Shown: positions 55,325-64,000, numbered from the stretch's first letter. The stretch is 64,000 bases of DNA from Paenacidovorax monticola (GCF_014489595.1 NZ_CP060790.1:1116001-1180000); one strand, 5' to 3'. A program made the numbers and translations. Notes: generated from the sequence alone by a model not told the origin.

Positions 55325-55911
55325 ACGCCATCGCGCTGCAGCCGCTGGACTGGCTCAACCTCTTCCTCTACTACATCTCGCTGTCGCTGCTGGCCGTGGG
55401 CGGCGCCATCGCCACGGCACCTGACATGCACCGCTTTCTCGTGGAGCGCCAGGGCTGGCTCACGGACCCGCAGTTCAACGCCTCCATCGCCATCGCGCAG
55501 GCCGCGCCCGGCCCCAACGTGCTGTTCATCGCGCTGCTGGGCTGGAACGTGGGCATCAACGCGGGCGGCAGCGGCCCGGCGGCCTGGGCCAGTGGCGCCC
55601 TGGGCCTGCTGCTGTGCATGCTGGGCGTGATGCTGCCCAGCACCACGCTGACCTGGCTGGCCACGCGCTGGGGCCACCGCAACCGCGAGCGGCGCGGCGT
55701 GCGCGCCTTCAAGCAGGGCATGGCGCCCGTGGTCATCGGCCTGCTGCTGGCCACGGCGTGGATCCTCGGCAGCGCACATGGCAAGCCGTCCACCGACTGG
55801 CCTCTGTGGCTGCTCACGGCCGCCAGCACGCTGCTGGTGTGGCGCACGCGGCTGCACCTGCTGTGGCTGCTGGGCGCGGGGGCGCTGCTGGGCGCGCTGG
55901 GCTGGGTCTGA
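55321..55911 (+). CDS. Chromate transporter, C-terminal half protein (short-chain ChrA)
   Basis: Second half of the split transporter, 196 residues with the same internal pattern: LNLFLYYISLSLLAVGGAIA, LTDPQFNASIAIAQAAPGPN and VLFIALLGW followed by LLCMLGVMLPSTTLTWLATR. It overlaps the first half by four bases. Split CHR proteins confer chromate resistance in some bacteria; the true substrate range is not certain. Confidence 0.88.
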   Translation: MNAIALQPLDWLNLFLYYISLSLLAVGGAIATAPDMHRFLVERQGWLTDPQFNASIAIAQAAPGPNVLFIALLGWNVGINAGGSGPAAWASGALGLLLCMLGVMLPSTTLTWLATRWGHRNRERRGVRAFKQGMAPVVIGLLLATAWILGSAHGKPSTDWPLWLLTAASTLLVWRTRLHLLWLLGAGALLGALGWV

Positions 55912-55936
55912 CAGCGCGGACCGCACCGCCGCCCGG

Positions 55937-56893
55937 CTAGGCGCCCTCTTCGTCCCTCAACGCCAGCTCGAACATCTGCGCCAATTGCAGCACCTGGGCT
56001 TGCCGGCTCTGGCAATGCTGCATGAGCGACATGGACGGCAGCCCCGGCAGCGCAGGGACCTCCTCGGCAGCAATGGCCCGGACATGCGCAGGCAGGCCCA
56101 GCCGCGTGCGCACGCCCAGGCCCAGCCCCGAGGCCACGGCCGCCCAAGACGCCGCCAGGCTGGCGCTGGCGAATGCGTGGCGCCAGGGCAGTCCGTGGCG
56201 GCTGAGCGTGTCGGTGACCAGCCCCCGCATGGGGCAAGGCTCCGTCAACAGCACCAGCGGCAGGGCCTGCCACGGCTGCGGCCTCCCCGTGCCCGGGGTG
56301 GCGGAAAGCACGGCGGACCAGGGCTGATCGCACAGCTCGGCCCCGCGCCCGTGCGCGGGGCCGATCCAGTGCAGTGGCAGGCGCAACAGTTCGCGCACGC
56401 GAGAGGATGGCCGTGCCGATGCTTCGGTGCCGGCGGGCAGGTCCCATCGCAGCATGAGGTCGAGGGCACCGCCTTCGTAGAGCGCGAGCAGTTCGTCGCT
56501 CTTGCCGGAGCTGACCTGAATCTGCACGCGCGGATGGGCGCGCGCGAAGCGGCCGAGCACGGCGGGCAGGATGTTCTCGCCCAGGTCCTCCGGCAGGCCC
56601 AGGCGCACCACCCCTTTGAGCTCGCTGGCGCGCACCGCGGCGACGGCCTCGTCGTTGAGTTCCAGAAGCCGGTGCGCATAGGCCAGCAGCGCCTGCCCGG
56701 CTTCGGTCAGCTCCAGCCCCCGGCCTGCCTTGCGCAGCAGGGCCGTACCGGCCTGCGACTCCAGCTTCTTGAGTTGTGCGCTCACGGCCGATGGGGAACG
56801 GCCCAGTTTGTCGGCTGCCTGCGCAAAGCTGCCCACGGCCACGCCGGTGCAGAAGCTGCGCAGCACGTCGAGGTCCAAGTGTGTATAGGCCAC
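55937..56893 (-). CDS. LysR-family transcriptional regulator
   Basis: A 318-residue LysR regulator. The N-terminal helix-turn-helix is LDLDVLRSFCTGVAVGSFAQ, AADKLGRSPSAVSAQLKKLE; the effector domain starts at about 90 with GVVRLGLPEDLGENILPAVL. It is divergent from a major-facilitator gene across a 117-bp gap, the usual layout of a LysR regulator with its target. Confidence 0.92.
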   Translation of the reverse strand: MAYTHLDLDVLRSFCTGVAVGSFAQAADKLGRSPSAVSAQLKKLESQAGTALLRKAGRGLELTEAGQALLAYAHRLLELNDEAVAAVRASELKGVVRLGLPEDLGENILPAVLGRFARAHPRVQIQVSSGKSDELLALYEGGALDLMLRWDLPAGTEASARPSSRVRELLRLPLHWIGPAHGRGAELCDQPWSAVLSATPGTGRPQPWQALPLVLLTEPCPMRGLVTDTLSRHGLPWRHAFASASLAASWAAVASGLGLGVRTRLGLPAHVRAIAAEEVPALPGLPSMSLMQHCQSRQAQVLQLAQMFELALRDEEGA

Positions 56894-56939
56894 GGTGCAC
56901 CTGCTTGATCATGCGGTTTTTCAAGACCATTTGAACAGA

Positions 56940-56958
56940 ATTTTCTGATTTTCAAAAT
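56940..56958. promoter_or_regulatory. Candidate LysR binding site in the LysR/MFS gap
   Basis: ATTTT-N9-AAAAT is an inverted repeat in the AT-rich middle of the divergent region and contains a T-N11-A pattern. Binding is inferred only from position and symmetry. Confidence 0.4.
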
Positions 56959-57010
56959 GATTGGGGCCAGACACACTGCCGGACATCTGCGCAACACCAG
57001 CCCATTCCCT

Positions 57011-58285
57011 ATGTCCGATATGTCTGCCCCCTGTCTTTCATCCACCACCACCGCCGCCCGCCCGCGCATCGCTGCGCGCTGGAAGGTCCTGGCCGCGGGC
57101 ACGCTGGCGAACACGGCGTTCTCGGTGGTCGTCAACGGCATTCCGCTCACGGCCGTCCTGATGCGCGGCAGCTACTCGCTGGACACCGCCGCGCTGGGCC
57201 TGGCGCTGGGCCTGATGGGGCTGGGCATTGCACTGAGCGAGCTGCCCTGGGGCATGCTCACCGACGCCTGGGGCGACCGGCCCGTGCTGCTCACGGGGCT
57301 GGGCGGTACGGCCATCGCGCTCGCCGCGCTGGCCATGGGCGTGGTTCCGCAGGGAGGCACACCGCCCACGTTCGCGTTGCTGTGCGCCGGCCTGCTGACC
57401 GTGGGGCTGCTGGGCGGCAGCGTCAACGGATCGAGCGGCCGCGCCATCATGGGCTGGTTCGCCGCCAGCGAACGCGGCCTGGCCATGAGCATCCGCCAGA
57501 CCGCCCTGCCCCTGGGCGGCGCGCTGGCCGCGCTGGTGCTGCCGTGGCTGACGGCCCGGTACGGGTTCGGCGTGCTCTTCGGCGTGCTGGCCGCGTGCAA
57601 TGCGCTCGCGGGGCTGCTCGTGTGGGCCTGGGTGCGCCAGCCACAGGCCCTGCCCGGCGCGGCGCAGGCGCCATCCGCCACCGCGCCGTCGCCGAGCGCG
57701 CTGAAGAATCCTGCCGTGTGGCGCATCTCGCTGGGCATCGGGCTGCTGTGCGCGCCGCAGTTCGCCATCCTCACCTTCGGCACGGTGTTCCTGCACGACG
57801 CGGCCCATGTGCCCATGGCGGGAATCGCCGCCGCCATGGCCGGCCTGCAGATCGGCGCGATGGTCCTGCGCATCTGGAGCGGGCGCTGGACCGACCGGCG
57901 CGGCAACCGCCTCGAATACCTGCGCGCCTGCGCCGGCCTGAGCGCCGCGCTGTTCGCTGCGCTGGCCATGGCGTCGATGGCGGGCTGGAGCGGCGCTGCC
58001 CTGGCCGTGCCGATGGCAGTGGCCGGCATCTGCGTGTCCGCCTGGCACGGCGTGGCCTATGCGGAACTGGCGACCCGCGCAGGCGCCGCACGCGCAGGCA
58101 CCGCGCTGGGCCTGTGCAACACGCTGGTGTTCATCGCCAACTTCGTGACGCCCCTGAGCGTTGCGCAGATGCTCGATGCTGCGGGCTGGCCCTGGGTATG
58201 GTGGGCGGGCGCCGCCGTCGCGCTCATCGCCCTGCCGCTGGTGGCGGCCCAGGACCGCCGTCTGGCGCCTTCTTCCGGCGAATAG
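57011..58285 (+). CDS. Major facilitator superfamily transporter
   Basis: A 424-residue protein with about twelve membrane segments. The loop after helix 2 reads WGMLTDAWGDRPVLLTGLGG, the MFS signature D-x-x-G-x-R-like motif, and a related RWTDRRGNRLEYL follows helix 8. Helices such as ALNLLCAPQFA-like GIGLLCAPQFAILTFGTVFL suggest a CynX/nitrate-type or oxalate-type carrier, but substrate is unknown. ATG 57011 is preferred. It is probably controlled by the divergent LysR protein. Confidence 0.88.
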   Translation: MSDMSAPCLSSTTTAARPRIAARWKVLAAGTLANTAFSVVVNGIPLTAVLMRGSYSLDTAALGLALGLMGLGIALSELPWGMLTDAWGDRPVLLTGLGGTAIALAALAMGVVPQGGTPPTFALLCAGLLTVGLLGGSVNGSSGRAIMGWFAASERGLAMSIRQTALPLGGALAALVLPWLTARYGFGVLFGVLAACNALAGLLVWAWVRQPQALPGAAQAPSATAPSPSALKNPAVWRISLGIGLLCAPQFAILTFGTVFLHDAAHVPMAGIAAAMAGLQIGAMVLRIWSGRWTDRRGNRLEYLRACAGLSAALFAALAMASMAGWSGAALAVPMAVAGICVSAWHGVAYAELATRAGAARAGTALGLCNTLVFIANFVTPLSVAQMLDAAGWPWVWWAGAAVALIALPLVAAQDRRLAPSSGE

Positions 58286-58419
58286 CGCGCGGCGCGCACG
58301 GCCCGGGATAACCGACCCGCGCGTGCAGGCAATAGCGTGCCGGCACGCGCCCGTTCTGCGGCACCGCAACAATGGGTGCGGCGCCGCCCCGGCGTCCACA
58401 CGACATTCAAGGAGAACCC

Positions 58420-59373
58420 ATGCAACTTCGCGCCCTGGGCCGTTCCGGCCTGCAGGTTTCCCCGCTGTGCTTTGGCGGCAATGTGTTCGGTTGGACGGTG
58501 GACGAAGCCACCTCGTTCGCGCTGCTCGACGCCTGGGTGGATGCGGGCTTCAATTTCATCGACACGGCCGATGTGTACTCGCGCTGGGTGCCGGGCCATG
58601 CCGGCGGCGAGTCCGAAAGCGTGATCGGAAAGTGGCTCCAGCGCAGCGGCAAGCGCGCGCAGGTGGTGATCGCCACCAAGGTCGGCAAGGACATGGGCGA
58701 CGGCAAGGTGGGCCTGCGCCCCGAGTACATCCGCCAGGCCGTGGATGCCTCGCTGCAACGGCTGCAGACCGACTACATCGACCTGTACCAGTCGCACGAC
58801 GACGACCAGAGCGTGCCCCTGTCGGAAACACTGGAGGCCTTTGCCGACCTCATCAAGGCCGGCAAGGTGCGCGCGATCGGCGCCTCCAACTACAGCGCGC
58901 CGCGCCTGGCCGAGGCGCTGGAGACCAGCCAGCACCTGGGGCTGCCGCGCTATGAAAGCCTGCAGCCGCTGTACAACCTGTACGACCGCGCCGTGTTCGA
59001 GGCTGAGCTGCGCCCGCTGTGCCTGGCGCAGGGCGTGGGCGTGATCAACTTCTACGCGCTCGCGGCGGGCTTTCTCACCGGCAAGTACCGCACCGAGGCC
59101 GACGCGGCCAAGAGCGCGCGCGGCCCCAAGACCGTGGGCCTGTACCTGAACCCGCGCGGCCTGCGCATCCTCGCCGAGCTGGACGAAATCGCCGAGCGCT
59201 ACGAAGCCACGCCGGGCCAGATCGCCATCGCCTGGCAGATCGCGCAGCCCGGCATCACCGCGCCCATTGCCAGTGCCACCTCGCTCGCGCAGCTGCAGGA
59301 CCTCGTGGCCGCCGCACGGCTGCAGCTCGACGCCGACGCCATCGAGGCGCTGAACCAGGCCAGCGCACAGTAG
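58420..59373 (+). CDS. Aldo/keto reductase
   Basis: A 317-residue NADPH-dependent aldo-keto reductase. It begins MQLRALGRSGLQVSPLCFGG; the catalytic tetrad is visible as Asp and Tyr in FIDTADVYSRW, Lys in VVIATKVGKD and His in DLYQSHDDDQ; the cofactor end is SATSLAQLQDLVAAA. An AAGGAGA site precedes ATG 58420. The natural carbonyl substrate is unknown. Confidence 0.92.
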   Translation: MQLRALGRSGLQVSPLCFGGNVFGWTVDEATSFALLDAWVDAGFNFIDTADVYSRWVPGHAGGESESVIGKWLQRSGKRAQVVIATKVGKDMGDGKVGLRPEYIRQAVDASLQRLQTDYIDLYQSHDDDQSVPLSETLEAFADLIKAGKVRAIGASNYSAPRLAEALETSQHLGLPRYESLQPLYNLYDRAVFEAELRPLCLAQGVGVINFYALAAGFLTGKYRTEADAAKSARGPKTVGLYLNPRGLRILAELDEIAERYEATPGQIAIAWQIAQPGITAPIASATSLAQLQDLVAAARLQLDADAIEALNQASAQ

Positions 59374-59391
59374 CGGACGGCCGCCCGGCCT

Positions 59392-60117
59392 TCAGTCCGC
59401 CAGCAACGCGGGCAGCAGTCCGGCCGAGGTGCCGCGCAGCACGGCATGGGCCACCCCGTCCAGTTCGCTGGGAGCGGGGTTGACCACCACCACGCGCGCG
59501 CCGGCATGGCGGGCCTGGTGGGCCAGCCCGGCGGCCGGGTAGACGGCGCCCGCCGTGCCCACCACGAGCATCAGGTCGCACTCGCGCGCCGCCGTCTGCG
59601 CGGCCTCCAGCGCCGCGAAGGGCAAGGGCTCGCCAAACCACACGACGCCAGGCCGCAGCAGGTTGCCGCAGCGGTCGCAGCACGGCGGGCTGCCGGCCGC
59701 CGCGTGGTCGATGTGGCAGCAGTCGCGCGGCGTGTCGAGCCAGCGGTCGGTGCGCAGGTCGCCGTGCAGGCACAGCACGCCTTCGCTGCCCGCCTGCTGG
59801 TGCAGCCCGTCCACGTTCTGCGTGATGAGCGTGAGCACGCCCGGGCGGCGGCGCGTGAACGCGGCCAGTGCCCCATGGCCCGCGTTGGGCTGCACGCGCG
59901 CAAGCAGATCGCGCCGGTACTGGTACCAGGCCCACACGCGCTGCGGGTCGGCGCGGAAGCCCGCCTCGGTCGCCATGTCCTCGGCGCGGAACTGCGCCCA
60001 GTAGCCCGTCTGCGCATCGCGGAAGGTGGGCACGCCCGACTCGGCGCTCACGCCCGCGCCCGTGAGCACGGCCATGCGCGCGGCCTCGCGCACCCAGGCC
60101 CGTACGGTGTCTTGCAT
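59392..60117 (-). CDS. Sir2-family NAD-dependent deacylase
   Basis: A 241-residue class III-like sirtuin. The NAD site is VLTGAGVSAESGVPTFRD, TQNVDGLHQQAGS follows, the catalytic His is in CLHGDLRTDRW, and a zinc-type set appears in DCCHIDHAAAGSPPCCDRCG. The pair Tyr-x-x-Arg in AWYQYRRDLL is the feature linked to desuccinylase/demalonylase activity. WFGE and VVGTAGAVYPAAGL complete the family pattern. Confidence 0.9.
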   Translation of the reverse strand: MQDTVRAWVREAARMAVLTGAGVSAESGVPTFRDAQTGYWAQFRAEDMATEAGFRADPQRVWAWYQYRRDLLARVQPNAGHGALAAFTRRRPGVLTLITQNVDGLHQQAGSEGVLCLHGDLRTDRWLDTPRDCCHIDHAAAGSPPCCDRCGNLLRPGVVWFGEPLPFAALEAAQTAARECDLMLVVGTAGAVYPAAGLAHQARHAGARVVVVNPAPSELDGVAHAVLRGTSAGLLPALLAD

Positions 60118-60136
60118 GCGGAGAGAAAGGAGCGTG

Positions 60137-60886
60137 TCAGGCCTGCCGCTGCCGCAGCGCCTCGTACAGGCAGATGCCGCTGGCCACCGAGACGTTGAGG
60201 CTCTCCACGGCGCCCTGCATGGGAATGCTCACGAGTTCGTCACAGGTCTTGCGCGTGAGCTGGCGCATGCCATCGCCCTCGGCACCCAGCACCAGGGCCA
60301 CGGCGCCCTTGAGGTCCACCTGGTAGAGGTGCTTGTCGGCATCGCCGCTGGTGCCGATGACCCAGATGTTGCGCTCCTTGAGTTCGTTGAGGGTGCGCGC
60401 GAGGTTGGTCACCATGAAGTACGGCACGGTCTCGGCAGCGCCGCTGGCCACCTTGGCCACGGTCGCGTTGATGCCCACGGCATGGTCCTTGGGCGCGATC
60501 ACCGCATGCGCGCCCGCGCCGTCGGCCACGCGCAGGCAGGCGCCCAGGTTGTGGGGGTCGGTCACGCCGTCGAGCACCAGCAGCAGCGGGTTCTTCACGC
60601 CGTCGGCCTCCAGTTGCTCCAGCAGCTCGTCGAGTGAGCGCACCTGGGCCACGGGCTCGACCCGCGCGGCCACGCCCTGGTGGCCCTGGCTGCCCGCCAG
60701 TTTGGCGATGCGCAGGCCGTCGGCCTCGATGAGGCGCGCCCCGGCCTCCCTGGCGCGCTCGATGAACTGCCGCATGCGCGCGTCACGGCGCGTGGGCTCG
60801 TAGTAGATCTCGATGATGGACTGCGGCGCGGTCTTCAGGCGCACGCCCACGGCGTGGAAGCCGAAGAGGACTTTGGGGGACGACAT
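60137..60886 (-). CDS. rlmB: 23S rRNA 2'-O-methyltransferase RlmB
   Basis: A 249-residue SPOUT methyltransferase that modifies G2251 of 23S rRNA. The N-terminal substrate domain begins VLFGFHAVGVRLKTAPQSII; the knotted catalytic domain has LLVLDGVTDPHNLGACLRVA, LVLGAEGDGMRQLTRKTCDE and IPMQGAVESLNVSVASGICL. ATG 60886 was chosen because upstream residues are not conserved. It follows the sirtuin on the transcript order with 19 bp between them. Confidence 0.94.
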   Translation of the reverse strand: MSSPKVLFGFHAVGVRLKTAPQSIIEIYYEPTRRDARMRQFIERAREAGARLIEADGLRIAKLAGSQGHQGVAARVEPVAQVRSLDELLEQLEADGVKNPLLLVLDGVTDPHNLGACLRVADGAGAHAVIAPKDHAVGINATVAKVASGAAETVPYFMVTNLARTLNELKERNIWVIGTSGDADKHLYQVDLKGAVALVLGAEGDGMRQLTRKTCDELVSIPMQGAVESLNVSVASGICLYEALRQRQA

Positions 60887-60954
60887 GCGCGAATTATCCG
60901 CGCTGCCGGTCCGCCATCGCACCAAGGGCCGCCGCAACGCTCCCGGCGCCCTGG

Positions 60955-61659
60955 TCACACATCGACTTCGGTGGCCTCCAGGACGACACGTCCCGCCTCG
61001 ATGGTGATGCGCCGCTCGCACTGCGCGGCGATGCCCCTGTCGTGCGTGACGAGCACGAGCGTGGTGCCCAGTTCGCGGTTCAGGTCGAACATGAGCTGCA
61101 TGATGGTCTCGCCCGTGGCGAAGTCCAGGCTGCCCGTGGGCTCATCGGCCAGCAGCACCGCGGGCTGTACCACGAAGGCGCGCGCCAGCGCCACGCGCTG
61201 CTGTTCGCCGCCCGAGAGCACCTTGGGGTAATGCGACAGGCGCTGGCCCAGGCCCACGCGCGCGAGCATGTCGGCAGCGAGCTTGCGCGCGTCGCGCCGC
61301 CCGGCCAGCTCCAGCGGCAGCATCACGTTCTCCAGCGCCGTGAGGTTGCCCATGAGTTGGAAGCTCTGGAACACGAATCCGACTTTCTGGGCACGCAGCG
61401 CGGCGCGCTCGTCCTCGTCGATCGCGAACAGGTCCTGCCCGGCCAGGCGCACCGTGCCGCGCGTGGGCGTGTCGAGCCCCGCGATGATGGACAGCAGCGT
61501 GCTCTTGCCCGAGCCCGAGGCGCCCACGATGGCGGCGGTCTCCCTCGCCGCCAGGCGGAAATCGATATCCCGCAGAATGTCGAGCGTGCCGGTGGAATCG
61601 GTCACCGACTTGAAGACGTGCTCGACCTCGATCAAGGGCTGGGCAAGGTGTTTTGACAT
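60955..61659 (-). CDS. ybbA: ABC transporter ATPase of the YbbA/LolD type
   Basis: A 234-residue ATPase. Walker A is VGASGSGKSTLLSI, Q-loop FVFQSFQLMGNLTALENVML, signature LSGGEQQRVALARAF, Walker B AVLLADEPTGSLD, H-loop LVLVTHDRGIA. It is divergent from the TesA-like gene by 17 bp, the same layout as ybbA-tesA in E. coli. The matching YbbP permease gene is not next to it in this window. Confidence 0.88.
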   Translation of the reverse strand: MSKHLAQPLIEVEHVFKSVTDSTGTLDILRDIDFRLAARETAAIVGASGSGKSTLLSIIAGLDTPTRGTVRLAGQDLFAIDEDERAALRAQKVGFVFQSFQLMGNLTALENVMLPLELAGRRDARKLAADMLARVGLGQRLSHYPKVLSGGEQQRVALARAFVVQPAVLLADEPTGSLDFATGETIMQLMFDLNRELGTTLVLVTHDRGIAAQCERRITIEAGRVVLEATEVDV

Positions 61660-61676
61660 GAAAGGCCTGAAGGACT

Positions 61677-62333
61677 GTGAAGCGGACTGCGTACCGGCGT
61701 GACTTTATCCTGAGCGTGGCGGCCGGCACGCTCGTGGGGCTTTGCCCCCTGCCCACCCTGGCCCAGGGCAAGGCCGCGCAGGTCATCCTGGTGCTGGGCG
61801 ACTCGATGAGCGCCGAATATGGACTGGCGCGCGGTACGGGCTGGGTCGCGCTGCTGGAAAAGCGCCTGGCCCAGCAGAAGATTCCCGCCACCGTGGTCAA
61901 CGCCAGCGTGAGCGGCGACACCACGGCCGGGGGCCGCTCGCGCCTGGGGGCCCTGCTGGCACAGCACAAGCCCGCCGTGGTGGTGATCGAACTGGGGGGG
62001 AACGACGCACTGCGCGGCCTGCCGCTGCAAAGCACCGAGGACAACCTGGCCTGGATGACCCAGGCCGCGCAGGACGCGGGAGCACGCGTGCTGCTCGTGG
62101 GCATGCAGGTGCCGCCCAACTATGGCGCCAGCTACACGCAGCGCTTCGCGGCGGCCTTCGAGACGGTGGCCCGGCAGCGCAAGGCGGCGCTCGTTCCCTT
62201 CCTGCTCAAGGGCATTGCCGACGGGCCCGATCCGACGGCGATGTTCCAGTCGGACCGCATCCACCCGCGCGCCGAGGCGCATCCGCGCATGCTCGACAAT
62301 GTCTGGCCCGAGCTGAAGAAGCTGCTGCGCTGA
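61677..62333 (+). CDS. tesA: TesA-type SGNH arylesterase/lysophospholipase
   Basis: A 218-residue periplasmic SGNH hydrolase. A signal peptide (FILSVAAGTLVGLCPLPTLA) precedes block I VILVLGDSMSAEYG with the catalytic Ser; VNASVSGDTTAGGRSRL, IELGGNDALRGLPL and the Asp-His block SDRIHPRAEAHPRM follow. The start is GTG 61677. Family members hydrolyse acyl esters, thioesters and lysophospholipids. Confidence 0.92.
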   Translation: MKRTAYRRDFILSVAAGTLVGLCPLPTLAQGKAAQVILVLGDSMSAEYGLARGTGWVALLEKRLAQQKIPATVVNASVSGDTTAGGRSRLGALLAQHKPAVVVIELGGNDALRGLPLQSTEDNLAWMTQAAQDAGARVLLVGMQVPPNYGASYTQRFAAAFETVARQRKAALVPFLLKGIADGPDPTAMFQSDRIHPRAEAHPRMLDNVWPELKKLLR

Positions 62334-62336
62334 AGC

Positions 62337-62534
62337 TCAGGCCGCCGCGCCACCGCCCTCGGGGGGCTGCGTGCCGGGGCCTGGAGGCATGCCAGGCGCC
62401 TCGTCCTCCAGGGGCTCCGGGTGCGCCGCCTCGTCGGACTTGCGCTGGGCCTTGGCGCGCAGCTTGTCCTCTTTCTTCTGCTTCTTGGCCAGCTCGCGCT
62501 GGCGCTTCTCGTATCCGTAGTTGGGAGTAGCCAA
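62337..62534 (-). CDS. Small Lys-rich conserved protein
   Basis: A 65-residue cytoplasmic protein beginning MATPNYGYEKRQRELAKKQK, a pattern I recognise from small conserved proteins in Burkholderiales, followed by a charged helix and a Pro/Gly/Glu-rich tail. The start is TTG at 62532-62534. Function unknown. Confidence 0.7.
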   Translation of the reverse strand: MATPNYGYEKRQRELAKKQKKEDKLRAKAQRKSDEAAHPEPLEDEAPGMPPGPGTQPPEGGGAAA

Positions 62535-62592
62535 GTGTTGCTTTCTGCTTTCGTGAAATGGATGCGGACCACTGTAACAGCAGCCACTGCCT

Positions 62593-63402
62593 TTACGAAG
62601 CCGCCGGAGGCGGCGCGTCGGGCATGGGAGCCAGTGCGGCCCGGTAGGCATGCCAGCTCGCGTAGCCCAGCACCGGCCCCACCACAAGCAGGCCCGCGCC
62701 CCAGGCCCAGAGCGAAAACACCACCAGCCCCGTGATGAGCAGCCCCCACAGCAGCATCACGCCAGGGTTCTCCAGCACCACGCGCATGCTCGTGATGCCG
62801 GCCGTGAGCGCGTCGGTGTCGCGGTCCAGGATCATGGGGATGGACACCACGGTGCTGGAAAACACCAGCGCCGCGAAGACCCCGCCCACGGCCAGGTAGA
62901 CGGCCACGAAGCTCCAGTTCTCGGGGTTGAAGACGGCCTGCACCACGCCCGTGGTCGATGGCATGCCCGTATTGAAGAACACGGCGAACACCACGAGCGA
63001 GGCGCGCCCCCACAGCAGCTCCAGGATGATCAGCACCAGCACCAGCATGCCCATGCTGCCCATGTGGCGGTCCCAGCAGGTGATGGACTGGCCCAGATCG
63101 GGCGGCAGCCCCGCCTCGCGCCGGCGGCTCGTGTCGTACAGGCCCATGGCCAGGAACGGCCCGACGAGCAGGCAACCGCTGGCCAGCGACATGGTGTACT
63201 CGGGGCGCGAGCGGAACACCCAGCCCAGCACCAGGGCCATGGCCCAGAAGCACACGCCATAGAACGAGGCGATGCCGGGCGCGCTGGCCATGTCGCGCAG
63301 GCCCTTGGCCAACCAGCGGAACGGGTCCTTCCACCCCAGCGGCAGCAGCACAAGCGGCGGGGTGCGCGGGGCGGCGGATTCGGGCGCGGGGGAGTCGGTC
63401 AT
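62593..63402 (-). CDS. DUF2189 integral membrane protein
   Basis: A 269-residue membrane protein with about six to seven hydrophobic segments, for example GVCFWAMALVLGWVF, SLASGCLLVGPFLAMGLYDT and GMLVLVLIILELLWG. The GPFLAMGLYDTSRRREAG element is typical of DUF2189. Function unknown. ATG 63402 is preferred over an upstream GTG/ATG without conserved sequence. Confidence 0.83.
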   Translation of the reverse strand: MTDSPAPESAAPRTPPLVLLPLGWKDPFRWLAKGLRDMASAPGIASFYGVCFWAMALVLGWVFRSRPEYTMSLASGCLLVGPFLAMGLYDTSRRREAGLPPDLGQSITCWDRHMGSMGMLVLVLIILELLWGRASLVVFAVFFNTGMPSTTGVVQAVFNPENWSFVAVYLAVGGVFAALVFSSTVVSIPMILDRDTDALTAGITSMRVVLENPGVMLLWGLLITGLVVFSLWAWGAGLLVVGPVLGYASWHAYRAALAPMPDAPPPAAS

Positions 63403-63514
63403 GGCGTCGGCGCGACATCGCGGCGGCTGTGGCGTTATGGCCACCTTACCCGCCGCGCCGCACTGCGGCCATCAAGGAAACTACCACCCCGCCGTCCCGG
63501 CGGGGCCGCCCGGC

Positions 63515-64000
63515 TCAGGCGGCGAAGGCCAGCGCCAGGGCCTGGGCCAGGTCGCGGCGCAGGTCTTCCACGCTCTCCAGTCCGATCGAGAAGCGCACCA
63601 GCGTGCCGGGCCGCAACTGCGGCGTAGCGCACTTGCGCATCGAGGGCAGGTCGTAGGGCACAACCAGGCTCATGGGCCCGCCCCAGCTGTAGCCGAGCTT
63701 GAACAGGCGCAGGCTGTCGCAGAACCGGTCCACCTGCGCCTGCGTGTAGCGCGGGTCGATCACCACGCTGAACAGGCCCGCGGCTGCGCCGTCACCCTGG
63801 TTGGCGCTGCCGCACAACGCCTTCCAGTGCTCGTGGCCCGGCGAGCCGGCCAGCGCGGGGTGCAGCACCTGCACCACGGCCTCCTGGGCGCCCATCCAGC
63901 GGGCCAGCTCGCGCGCGGCGATGTCGTGCGCACGGTAGCGCAGGCCCACGCTGGGCAGCGCACGCAGCACGGCCTCCACGTCGTTGGCGCCCACGCCCAG
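63515..64000 (-). CDS. Cystathionine beta-lyase, C-terminal part (runs off the window)
   Basis: The last 161 residues of a Cys/Met-metabolism PLP enzyme, with the C-terminal fold LGYSWGGPMSLVVPYDLPSM and the carboxylate-binding RPGTLVRFSIGLESVEDLRR. The spacing and LGYSWGG favour MetC-type cystathionine beta-lyase over cystathionine gamma-synthase. The PLP Lys lies beyond the window edge. The enzyme cleaves cystathionine to homocysteine in methionine synthesis. Confidence 0.85.
   Translation of the reverse strand: MGVGANDVEAVLRALPSVGLRYRAHDIAARELARWMGAQEAVVQVLHPALAGSPGHEHWKALCGSANQGDGAAAGLFSVVIDPRYTQAQVDRFCDSLRLFKLGYSWGGPMSLVVPYDLPSMRKCATPQLRPGTLVRFSIGLESVEDLRRDLAQALALAFAA

Overview
The window is high-GC chromosomal DNA with gene content and order typical of Betaproteobacteria, most likely family Comamonadaceae (Acidovorax / Alicycliphilus / Diaphorobacter-like). 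The evidence is the order iscR-iscS-iscU-iscA-hscB-hscA-fdx-dnaQ, the exbB-exbD-lpxK-Trm112-kdsB-adk block, an IPTL-CTERM-type protein and DUF2783/DUF2189 family genes. Genus is an inference; no 16S gene is present.

Layout. 1-9.3 kb, almost all on the minus strand: a truncated acetylpolyamine amidohydrolase, two identical tRNA-Val(CAC) genes, dnaQ, the complete ISC iron-sulphur assembly operon under IscR, then uvrB. 9.4-19.7 kb: an aromatic/aspartate aminotransferase and a loose set of genes (DUF925-type nucleotidyltransferase, YgiD-like dioxygenase, CoA transferase, DUF1294, EamA exporter, GGDEF/EAL protein, YgiQ radical SAM). 19.9-24.8 kb: livKHMGF branched-chain amino-acid uptake operon. 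24.9-30.7 kb: MarR-GNAT fusion, flavin monooxygenase with DUF2783 partner and LuxR regulator, an ECF sigma factor and an FAD/NAD reductase. 30.8-36.3 kb: two unrelated isocitrate dehydrogenases (dimeric and monomeric) around a small Asr-like cationic protein and a DUF192 protein, then sodB. 36.5-42.1 kb: xseA and the envelope block exbB-exbD-lpxK-Trm112-kdsB-adk. 42.1-47.5 kb: azurin-like protein, YigZ, YjfB, hipBA toxin-antitoxin, cupin and a polar amino-acid ABC importer lacking its ATPase. 47.5-52.9 kb: M48 protease, SH3 protein, CHASE2 adenylate cyclase, a 269-bp inverted-repeat element, FAH-family hydrolase, DJ-1/PfpI. 53-64 kb: RHH protein, IPTL-CTERM protein, SMR exporter, split chromate transporter, LysR/MFS pair, aldo-keto reductase, sirtuin, rlmB, ybbA/tesA, DUF2189 protein and the end of a cystathionine beta-lyase.

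Two cross-cutting observations. First, at least a dozen well-conserved genes are each broken by what looks like one missing base, nearly always in a C or G run; restoring one base per site rejoins each reading frame. This looks like a sequencing/assembly artefact, so these genes are probably intact in the organism. Second, the most distinctive biological signals are an identical two-block promoter (GCGGGAAYG-N16-CATCCAATG) before both the ECF sigma gene and the reductase after it, a structured 269-bp mobile-like repeat whose tip supplies the stop codon of the neighbouring gene, and an azurin-like protein lacking the axial copper methionine. I did not find a convincing wholly new multi-gene system.
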